A model generated the notes under the pieces. The model ran no database searches. It saw only the letters and a list, made by a program, of their open reading frames with translations, and was not told the origin of the DNA. The translations under genes were made by a program, and so were the position numbers. A stretch of 5,455 bases of DNA from Rhizorhabdus sp. (GTDB taxonomy: Bacteria > Pseudomonadota > Alphaproteobacteria > Sphingomonadales > Sphingomonadaceae): assembly GCA_004297635.1 (NCBI GenBank), contig SCUQ01000491.1, forward strand, positions 1 through 5,455. The letters are read 5' to 3'. Below are positions 1 to 4,007 of the stretch, in pieces; positions within the stretch are counted from its first letter, which is position 1; each line of letters begins with the position of its first letter.

Positions 1-291
1 GGGCGCCGCAAAAAACAAGGAAAACAAAAATCCGGAGGCGACTATAAGCTTCGTGCGATTGCCACGATCGGCGACAATTCCGAGAGGGATCGCGGAGAAT
101 ATGGCGACTATAGCATATATGAAAGAAACTATGAATGCTGTTCCGGAATCCGATAGATTGAATTCGCTTTTGATGGGATCAGTGACAATGGACATGAATG
201 CCACTTGACCTATCCTGCATGCCTCCAGAAGCATCACGAATATTAACATATACCATCGACGATCGACTTTCGAAACAATGTCGCTGGCCAT
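1..291 (-). CDS. MFS transporter, N-terminal part (gene continues beyond the left edge)
   Basis: The frame is open from an ATG at 291-289 to base 1, giving 97 residues without a stop. A hydrophobic helix (about residues 13-36) is followed by an amphipathic loop, a second helix (about 52-73), the signature G71-x-x-x-D75-R76-x-x-R79 and the start of a third helix. That is the motif A loop between TM2 and TM3 of the major facilitator superfamily, so the product should be an inner-membrane secondary transporter of usually 400-450 residues. The substrate cannot be told. An AGGG Shine-Dalgarno sequence lies 8 bases before the ATG, and an in-frame stop lies shortly upstream, which fixes the start. 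Composition is unlike the rest of the window: about 46% GC, and 7 of 12 Ile codons are ATA, which suggests acquisition from elsewhere. A catabolic or transport role alongside the IclR regulator is inference. Confidence 0.85.
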   Translation of the reverse strand, partial: MASDIVSKVDRRWYMLIFVMLLEACRIGQVAFMSIVTDPIKSEFNLSDSGTAFIVSFIYAIVAIFSAIPLGIVADRGNRTKLIVASGFLFSLFFAAP

Positions 292-312
292 ATTAATATC
301 CCTACTGATGCC

Positions 313-345
313 GATATAGCTCTAGGTGCCTAGAGAGTGTTTCAA
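313..345 (-). promoter_or_regulatory. candidate promoter of the MFS gene with overlong spacer
   Basis: On the minus strand a -35-like TTGAAA (345-340) is followed after 21 bases by TATATC (318-313). The latter is part of GCTATATC, which fits the alphaproteobacterial -10 pattern GCTANAWC. The spacer is about 4 bases longer than optimal and is filled almost entirely by a perfect palindrome. Start of transcription would fall near 306, giving a leader of about 15 bases that contains the AGGG ribosome site. Promoter assignment is by eye. Confidence 0.4.
320..335. promoter_or_regulatory. operator-like perfect inverted repeat before the MFS gene
   Basis: CTCTAGG-TG-CCTAGAG is a perfect dyad with 7-base arms and a 2-base centre. 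It ends 29 bases upstream of the transporter start and lies between its putative -35 and -10 elements, a position typical of a repressor or MerR-type operator. It does not resemble the dyad before the iclR gene (1158-1172), so a different regulator is likely. Short arms could arise by chance, but the position supports function. Confidence 0.45.
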
Positions 346-634
346 CCTGCGCTAATCAATTGCCTCAAAAATGCTCTTGAATCCGACGATATTGAGCGCC
401 TCTGCCATGGGACGCGTGCCGCCGCGCACGTTCATACTCTGTGCGTGGGGCTTCGCCGCGTTGGTCATGCCGCTTGCCTGTCGGCCATTCGGGTAACGAT
501 GCAACCGGCGGTGCGAAGGGCGGGGAATAGCGGAACGTCCGATTTGCCAGCCTGTCCGGACAGATCGTGCGCCTTGCCTTCGATCTTCAGACAGGCACGC
601 GGCTCAAGGCCCGGCCTGTCCTGTATGCCGCGCA

Positions 635-784
635 TTACGATACATCCATATAGTTGAGACGGCATGCCTTGATTTCGATGAGTGCCTGGTGATCCGCCGC
701 CACCGAAATGGGCCGTCCCTCAAGCTTCCGTTTTCCGGTTTCGTCCTGCTGGCGAAGCGCGACAGCCCTCATCGTCAATGTCAT
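635..784 (-). pseudogene. truncated N-terminus of a medium-chain dehydrogenase/reductase (quinone oxidoreductase type)
   Basis: The minus-strand frame from ATG 784 (or ATG 772) reads MRAVALRQQDE, then LEGRPISVAA, then ALIEIKACRLNYMDV and stops at 637-635. This matches the start of zinc-type alcohol dehydrogenase / quinone oxidoreductase proteins of the MDR superfamily. These open with MRAV-x-L, continue with a P-rich strand, and reach V-x-I-x-A-x-G-L-N-Y-x-D-V around residue 45. The usual Gly before L-N-Y is Arg here. A full member has about 320-340 residues; only about 50 remain, with none of the Rossmann fold or the PG-x-E-x-x-G region after it. The remnant is divergent from the IclR regulator, the layout expected for a regulated catabolic enzyme. 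Identification rests on a short segment. Confidence 0.5.
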
Positions 785-1128
785 CCCGTCCACTCTGCCC
801 ATGGATCGCTGAAAGCTTATCCAGCGGTATCCTAGCCGACAAATGAGTAATTGAGGCCGATTGATCGATATCGACGATAAATTCGACGGGTCGGCTGTCC
901 ATTTCGGAAAGGCTGGCCCGTCATGGGCCGCGACCCACTCGATCGGCGCTTTTGCGCTGGATGACGCGCTGGACTTCACCATCGCTGGCAGGGCATCTCT
1001 CAGCATCGGGTCGATGTGCCATTCGCCATCGCCTTCGTAGCGGAGGGCTGGCGGGAATCGCCTCATCATGGTTGACGCATTCGGGCTCGGTAGCCGGGGC
1101 CGCGTCGGTCCCGACGTGGACCGAGGGG
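785..1128. other. stretch with no supported gene
   Basis: Several frames are open on both strands, as is common in GC-rich DNA, but none is convincing. The minus frame that ends in the oxidoreductase remnant stays open upstream to beyond 1069, but it shows no family motif before the MRAV start. A plus-strand frame at 861-1040 (TTG start, 59 codons) has reasonable codon choice and a segment with alternating hydrophobic residues, but no recognised domain and no ribosome site. Gene debris is the likeliest explanation. Confidence 0.5.
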
Positions 1129-1157
1129 TTGACGCGCATAGCCGCCGCTTGCACTAT
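1129..1157 (+). promoter_or_regulatory. candidate iclR promoter
   Basis: TTGACG (1129-1134) is a strong -35 match. A weak -10 candidate, CACTAT (1152-1157), follows at 17 bases; the alternative TATTCT (1155-1160) would give a 20-base spacer. Start of transcription would fall near 1164, inside the adjacent inverted repeat and only about 10 bases before the start codon. Confidence 0.4.
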
Positions 1158-1172
1158 TCTCACATGGTGAGA
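1158..1172. promoter_or_regulatory. operator-like inverted repeat at the iclR start
   Basis: TCTCAC-ATG-GTGAGA is a perfect 15-base dyad with 6-base arms. It ends 2 bases before the iclR start codon and covers the expected transcription start. IclR-family proteins bind palindromes of about this size and often repress their own gene, so autoregulation is a reasonable inference. The right arm also provides the only weak ribosome-binding sequence (GTGAGAG), so a bound protein would also mask initiation signals. Confidence 0.5.
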
Positions 1173-1174
1173 GC

Positions 1175-1978
1175 ATGGCAACGTCAGACGCGCAGCTTTT
1201 AAAGAAGGCCCTTTGCCTGTTGCGGCTCATCGTGGCTGATCAAGGTGCGAGCGCGCTTTCCGTCATCGCGAGCGCCGCCGGGTTGCCGGTGTCCACCGCG
1301 CATCGAATTGTCGCGACCCTCGTCGATCAGGGCATGCTGATTCGCGTCGTCAGAGGGCGTTATGCGGTGGGGCCCGTGGCCACCGCCTTGGCAAGTCCGC
1401 GCAGCCTTCATGCTCTCATGAAGCTGGCCGCTGAACCGATTCTAAAACAGATTTCGCGCGACACGGGCCATATCGCTCAGCTTGGCGTTCTTGAAGATGG
1501 GATGGTCACCTATCTGATCAAGTCGGGCGATGGCTCCGACAAGCTTTTCACACGTGAGGACATGTCGCTGGAGGCCTATTGCTCGGCGCTGGGAAAGATA
1601 CTTCTTTCGCATTTGCCGCCGCGAGAACTCGACGAGTATCTTCTGGCCGGGCCGTTCGTCGCATTGACGCCGAATACGAGTACCGATCCTGAGGATCTGC
1701 GGCGTGAACTCATCCTCTCGCGCGAACGCGGCTATTCGATCGACAATTGCGAGATCACGACAAATCTGTGGTGCGTCGCCGCGCCGATTTTCGATCTTCG
1801 TGGTCGGGTGATCGCCGCGCTTTCGCTTTCCAGCAACTCCGACGCACTTTTAGGCGATAAGCGCGAGCAGCATATCGCAGCCTTGAAGCAGGCCTGTTCA
1901 GCTGTCAGCGAATCGCTTTTCTCGCAATCTTATCCCCGAGGAATCCCAGCACTGGACGCAAGCTCATTGCGAGGGTGA
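1175..1978 (+). CDS. IclR-family transcriptional regulator
   Basis: The 267-residue product has the full IclR architecture. A winged helix-turn-helix spans about residues 8-67 (L-x-V-I-A-S-A-A-G-L-P-V-S-T-A-H-R-I-V-A-T-L is the helix-turn-helix core, and RGRYAVGP is the wing). The effector domain spans about 80-250. Its hallmarks are YCSALGKILLSHLP (135-148), RERGYSIDNCE (183-193) and CVAAPIFDLRGRVIAALSLS (200-219). The length is a little above the family norm of about 250-260, with an unremarkable C-terminal tail. Such proteins are cytoplasmic dimers that bind a small-molecule effector and usually control catabolic or transport genes nearby or divergent. Here the divergent side holds an oxidoreductase remnant and the MFS gene. 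The effector cannot be predicted. The start at 1175 is chosen because the domain begins at once after it. An ATG at 1164 is out of frame. Confidence 0.93.
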   Translation: MATSDAQLLKKALCLLRLIVADQGASALSVIASAAGLPVSTAHRIVATLVDQGMLIRVVRGRYAVGPVATALASPRSLHALMKLAAEPILKQISRDTGHIAQLGVLEDGMVTYLIKSGDGSDKLFTREDMSLEAYCSALGKILLSHLPPRELDEYLLAGPFVALTPNTSTDPEDLRRELILSRERGYSIDNCEITTNLWCVAAPIFDLRGRVIAALSLSSNSDALLGDKREQHIAALKQACSAVSESLFSQSYPRGIPALDASSLRG

Positions 1979-2063
1979 ACCAGTGCGGGTTTGGCGGACG
2001 GGACGGTGCCCTTCAGGCTATCTCCATTTGGGTCTGGAGGCGATGGGGCTGAGCGAAGCCAGT

Positions 2064-2093
2064 GTCGAGGCTCGACGGTTCGGGTTGTCGAGC
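2064..2093. repeat. REP-like palindromic intergenic repeat
   Basis: GTCGAG (2064-2069), CTCGAC (2071-2076) and GTCGAG (2087-2092) form overlapping dyads, including a 7-base stem GCTCGAC / GTCGAGC (2070-2076 with 2087-2093) around a 10-base loop. The preceding GCTGAGCGAAGCC (2048-2060) recalls the CTGAGC-x-x-GTCGAAG type of short dispersed repeat found between genes in sphingomonads. That resemblance is from memory, and only one copy is visible in the window. Confidence 0.35.
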
Positions 2094-2132
2094 ATTTGAT
2101 AGGATGGGGCGAGTGAAGTCCCTGAAGACAAA

Positions 2133-2168
2133 CAAAAACCCCGCCGGAACGAGCCCGCGGGGTTTTTG
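2133..2168. terminator. bidirectional intrinsic terminator
   Basis: CAAAAACCCCGC (2133-2144) and GCGGGGTTTTTG (2157-2168) are perfect complements of 12 bases around a 12-base loop. The GC stem is flanked by A5 on one side and T5 on the other, so it has a U-tract in both directions. On the minus strand it lies 2 bases beyond the CCA end of tRNA-Val and is clearly its terminator. On the plus strand it would stop transcripts from iclR, which ends 154 bases before it. Confidence 0.9.
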
Positions 2169-2170
2169 AA

Positions 2171-2245
2171 TGGTGGGCGTGGCAAGGATTGAACTTGCGA
2201 CCCCTGCGATGTCAACACAGTGCTCTACCACTGAGCTACACGCCC
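2171..2245 (-). tRNA. tRNA-Val (anticodon GAC), CCA encoded
   Basis: On the minus strand a 75-base cloverleaf can be folded. The acceptor stem is GGGCGTG (2245-2239) with CACGCCC (2181-2175), followed by discriminator A and encoded CCA (2173-2171). The D-arm contains TAGCTCAGTGGTAGAGCA. The anticodon arm is CTGTG / CGCAG around the loop TTGACAT, so the anticodon is GAC, which reads GUC (and GUU) as valine. The T-arm loop is TTCAATC. It lies 59 bases downstream of cpdR on the same strand and is followed at once by an intrinsic terminator. No mutation in conserved positions is evident. Confidence 0.96.
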
Positions 2246-2256
2246 AACGCCGGGCT

Positions 2257-2284
2257 CCCTAGCCGAGGCTCAGGAGGTGTGCAA
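2257..2284 (-). promoter_or_regulatory. candidate tRNA-Val promoter
   Basis: In the 59-base gap after cpdR, the minus strand has TTGCAC (2284-2279) and then CTAGGG (2262-2257) with a 16-base spacer. Seen as the alphaproteobacterial pattern it is TTGCACA-N14-GCTAGG, which keeps the invariant GCTA. Start of transcription would be near 2250, about 5 bases before the mature tRNA end. Read-through from cpdR is an alternative, because no terminator separates the two. Confidence 0.42.
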
Positions 2285-2304
2285 GCCCATCGTCGTCTTT
2301 TTGC

Positions 2305-2679
2305 TCAGATACCGGTCGCGCTGCCGATCTGGAACATGCGATCGACCTCGAGCACCAGATCGCGCAGATGGAACGGCTTGGACAATACCTTGGCCTCCGG
2401 CGGCGTCGATCCGGGCTTCAGCGTTACCGCGGCAAAGCCGGTGATGAACATGACGCGCATGTTGGGCGCGATGACATTGGCGCGCTGCGCCAGTTCGATG
2501 CCGTCCATCTCGGGCATGACGATGTCGGTCAGCAGCAGATCGAAGCTTTGCTGCTCGATCAGGGGCAGGGCGGCGGTACCGCGATCGACGCTGACCACGG
2601 CATAGCCTGAACGCTCGAGCGCCCGCGCGAGATATTCGCGCATCGAATCGTCGTCTTCGGCAAGAAGTATCCGGACCAT
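2305..2679 (-). CDS. cpdR: CpdR, single-domain response regulator of the cell-cycle phosphorelay
   Basis: The 124-residue protein is a lone receiver domain with no output domain. It carries the acidic pair E8-D9 (with D10), the phospho-acceptor D52 in LLLTDIVMPEMDG, T80 in MFITGFAAV and K101 in VLSKPFHLRDLVLEVDRMF. The wording of these motifs, especially TDIVMPEMDGIELAQ and GFAAVTLK, is that of alphaproteobacterial CpdR rather than other CheY-like proteins. In Caulobacter, CpdR is phosphorylated through CckA and ChpT. Its unphosphorylated form delivers substrates to the ClpXP protease at the cell pole and so promotes turnover of regulators including CtrA. The start MVRILLAEDD at 2679 is chosen because the receiver fold begins there; the frame stays open to 2817 but the extra residues are unlike the family. 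The ribosome site is weak. The gene is divergent from the N-formylglutamate amidohydrolase gene. Confidence 0.93.
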   Translation of the reverse strand: MVRILLAEDDDSMREYLARALERSGYAVVSVDRGTAALPLIEQQSFDLLLTDIVMPEMDGIELAQRANVIAPNMRVMFITGFAAVTLKPGSTPPEAKVLSKPFHLRDLVLEVDRMFQIGSATGI

Positions 2680-2763
2680 AGCTCGATCAGCACTCCGTCC
2701 CCGGCCACGCGCCGGTCGTGCGTTGCTCCTTATGCTGCAACCGCTTAACAAATTCCAGCCGCG

Positions 2764-2788
2764 CCGAAAAAAACCGTTTTCGGTTCGA
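2764..2788. promoter_or_regulatory. inverted repeat in the cpdR / amidohydrolase divergent region
   Basis: CCGAAAA (2764-2770) and TTTTCGG (2777-2783) form a perfect 7-base dyad around 6 bases. An overlapping pair, AACCG (2772-2776) and CGGTT (2781-2785), forms a hairpin that on the minus strand has loop AAAA and is followed directly by further T residues, like a short intrinsic terminator about 90 bases before cpdR. It could be an operator for either gene or a leader attenuator for cpdR. The sequence does not tell which. Confidence 0.35.
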
Positions 2789-2816
2789 CGAAAGGCGTAA
2801 TCTCTGCGGGCGCCCA

Positions 2817-2845
2817 TTGCGGGGAAGCGCGCTGACCCCTAGCCT
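2817..2845 (+). promoter_or_regulatory. candidate promoter giving a leaderless amidohydrolase mRNA
   Basis: TTGCGG (2817-2822) and TAGCCT (2840-2845) are separated by 17 bases, with CTAG preserved as in alphaproteobacterial -10 elements. Transcription would start at about 2852-2854, on or next to the ATG at 2854. No Shine-Dalgarno sequence is visible before that ATG, which fits leaderless translation. Confidence 0.35.
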
Positions 2846-2853
2846 GACAATCC

Positions 2854-3714
2854 ATGGCGCCCGATCCCGCCTTCACGCTGCTAGGCCCCGAAACACCGCA
2901 GTCGCCGGTGCTGCTGGCCGTGCCCCATGCCGGCCGGATCTATCCTGATGACGTGCTTGCGCGGGCGCGGGTACCGATGGCGCGTCTGCGCGCGCTGGAG
3001 GATCGCCACGCCGACCGGCTGATCGCCCAGGCGCTGGGCGAAGGCGCGACCGCGATCGTCGCTCACATCGCCCGCGCCGCGATAGACCTGAACCGTGATC
3101 CGCGGGAAATCGATCCGGCGATGATCGAGGAGGATTGCCGCCCAGCGGCGCTGCTGCCCAGCGCCAAGGTTCGCGCCGGACTGGGCCTGTTTCCGCGTCG
3201 ATTGCCGTCCTGCGGCGAACTGTGGCACGGCCGGATGCCCCGGGCCGATGCGATGCGCCTCATCGCCGAAGCGCATGAACCCTATCACCGGGCCATCGCC
3301 GAACGGATCGAAGCGACCCGCGCGATCTTTGGCGGCGCCGTTCTGATCGATTGCCATTCGATGCCGCCACTGCCGGTCCGGCAGCCTGGCGGGCCGGTAC
3401 GGATCGTGGTGGGGGACCGGTTCGGTACGGCGTCCTCGGCCGCGCTGGTCGATCTCGCCATGGCGGTGATCGAAGGCGTGGGACTGCGCGTGGCCCGTAA
3501 CCATCCTTATGCGGGAGGCTATACGGTGGACCGCCATGGGCGGCCGCGTCGCAACGTCCACGCCATCCAGATCGAATATGACCGTTCGCTCTATCTTGAT
3601 GCGGCGCTCGATGCGCCGACCGCGAATCTGGAGGAGTGCAGCAGGTTGCTGGCGATGGTCGCCGCGGAACTGGGCGCGATGCTGAGCCCGGATATGCCGA
3701 TCGCGGCGGAATAG
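2854..3714 (+). CDS. N-formylglutamate amidohydrolase family protein
   Basis: The 286-residue protein shows the ordered motifs of the family (Pfam FGase): VPHAGR (23-28), DLNRDP (78-83), DCHSMP (166-171), NHPYAGGY (216-223) and QIEYDRSLYLD (239-249). The His, Asp and Glu residues in these motifs are the expected metal and catalytic ligands. The enzyme is cytoplasmic and hydrolyses N-formyl-L-glutamate to formate and glutamate, the last step of one histidine-degradation route (HutG). No hutH, hutU, hutI or hutF is present here, so a role outside histidine use is possible and the hutG symbol is withheld. The neighbourhood with cpdR recurs in several alphaproteobacteria as far as I recall. The start at 2854 leaves 22 residues before VPHAGR, which is normal. 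No Shine-Dalgarno sequence precedes it. A GC-rich sequence typical of the core genome encodes it. Confidence 0.92.
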   Translation: MAPDPAFTLLGPETPQSPVLLAVPHAGRIYPDDVLARARVPMARLRALEDRHADRLIAQALGEGATAIVAHIARAAIDLNRDPREIDPAMIEEDCRPAALLPSAKVRAGLGLFPRRLPSCGELWHGRMPRADAMRLIAEAHEPYHRAIAERIEATRAIFGGAVLIDCHSMPPLPVRQPGGPVRIVVGDRFGTASSAALVDLAMAVIEGVGLRVARNHPYAGGYTVDRHGRPRRNVHAIQIEYDRSLYLDAALDAPTANLEECSRLLAMVAAELGAMLSPDMPIAAE

Positions 3715-3804
3715 CCGCAACGGGACATCTGTAGCGATACCGAAACGATGCCCGGAGCAACGGGATTTTCGACGCGGCGACAAGCCGGTCGGCCCGGTCC
3801 TAAC

Positions 3805-3839
3805 AAAAAAGAACCACCTCGTGCATACGCACGAGGTGG
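3805..3839 (-). terminator. strong intrinsic terminator of the small RNA unit
   Basis: CCACCTCGTGC (3814-3824) and GCACGAGGTGG (3829-3839) form a perfect 11-base stem with a 4-base loop. On the minus strand the stem is followed by TTCTTTTTT (3813-3805), a good U-tract. On the plus strand no T-run follows, so it serves minus-strand transcription and not the amidohydrolase gene, which ends at 3714 and converges on it. Confidence 0.88.
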
Positions 3840-3913
3840 CCAAGGTTCAGGGAGGAACGCATCCCGAAGGATGCGCCGTACGGGGCCGCGAAAGGGGGGC
3901 ACGACCACCGCAC
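3805..3913 (-). ncRNA. candidate free-standing small RNA, about 109 nt
   Basis: Between sapC and the convergent amidohydrolase gene lies a compact transcription unit on the minus strand: a promoter (3948-3920), a predicted start near 3913 and an intrinsic terminator ending near 3805. The RNA contains a C-rich 5' part and a 7-base stem CGCATCC / GGATGCG (3875-3869 with 3864-3858) closed by a UUCG tetraloop in its most stable C-G context. A single-stranded TTCCTCCCTG (3857-3848) follows, and then the 11-base terminator stem. No open frame in this interval reads as a protein. The C-rich stretch between hairpins is complementary to Shine-Dalgarno sequences, a layout shared with trans-acting riboregulators in alphaproteobacteria. 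I do not recognise the family. The alternatives are a long 3' UTR of sapC or an unusual 6S-type RNA. Confidence 0.55.
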
Positions 3914-3919
3914 AGCAGC

Positions 3920-3948
3920 AAGATAGGACGCTTGTTCCGGGGTTTCAA
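3920..3948 (-). promoter_or_regulatory. promoter of the candidate small RNA
   Basis: On the minus strand, TTGAAA (3948-3943) and TATCTT (3925-3920) are separated by exactly 17 bases, a good housekeeping-sigma match. The predicted start is about 3913. It lies beyond a weak terminator that follows sapC, which supports an independent unit. Confidence 0.55.
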
Positions 3949-3969
3949 GAACAGTTCGTCGCTATCGGG

Positions 3970-3991
3970 AAAATTCCTTATATTGAAGGAA
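3970..3991 (-). terminator. weak terminator-like hairpin after sapC
   Basis: On the minus strand, TTCCTT (3991-3986) pairs with AAGGAA (3979-3974) around a 6-base loop and is followed by TTTT (3973-3970). It starts 16 bases beyond the sapC stop. The stem is AT-rich and short, so termination may be partial. Confidence 0.4.
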
Positions 3992-4007
3992 CTTTCGGCT
4001 TTATCGT

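Larger units (their letters stand above)
292..634. other. stretch with no supported gene
   Basis: Apart from the transporter control region at its left end, nothing here reads as an intact gene. A 106-codon plus-strand frame (337-657) has no recognisable motif and no good ribosome site. A 29-codon frame at 407-496 has a hydrophobic core that resembles a signal peptide but leads nowhere. On the minus strand, the 15 codons after the stop of the oxidoreductase remnant (634 down to about 590) read AAYRTG then LSRVPV before another stop, which may be further decayed oxidoreductase sequence. GC content rises from left to right across the stretch. Confidence 0.6.

Noticed and set aside
407..496. 29-codon frame resembling a signal peptide with a Cys near the end (ACRPFG)
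   Set aside because: It stops right after the hydrophobic core and has no ribosome site; chance in GC-rich DNA is likelier than a small lipoprotein.
337..657. 106-codon plus-strand frame
   Set aside because: It has no recognisable fold, no ribosome site and irregular codon choice, and it overlaps the oxidoreductase remnant on the other strand at its end.
861..1040. 59-codon plus-strand frame with protein-like codon choice
   Set aside because: It has only a TTG start, no ribosome site and no motif, and other frames are open over the same bases; it may be debris but is not supportable as a gene.
2013..2231. Minus-strand frames of 66 and 72 codons over tRNA-Val and its terminator
   Set aside because: They start inside the tRNA and read through the terminator; they are by-products of those elements.
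2680..2817. N-terminal extension of cpdR by 46 residues
   Set aside because: The extra residues are unlike any CpdR and run through the divergent promoter region; the receiver domain begins exactly at the ATG at 2679.
2881..3843. 320-codon open frame on the minus strand opposite the amidohydrolase gene
   Set aside because: It is antisense to a gene with clear family motifs, is rich in Arg and His as GC-rich shadow frames are, and shows no domain.
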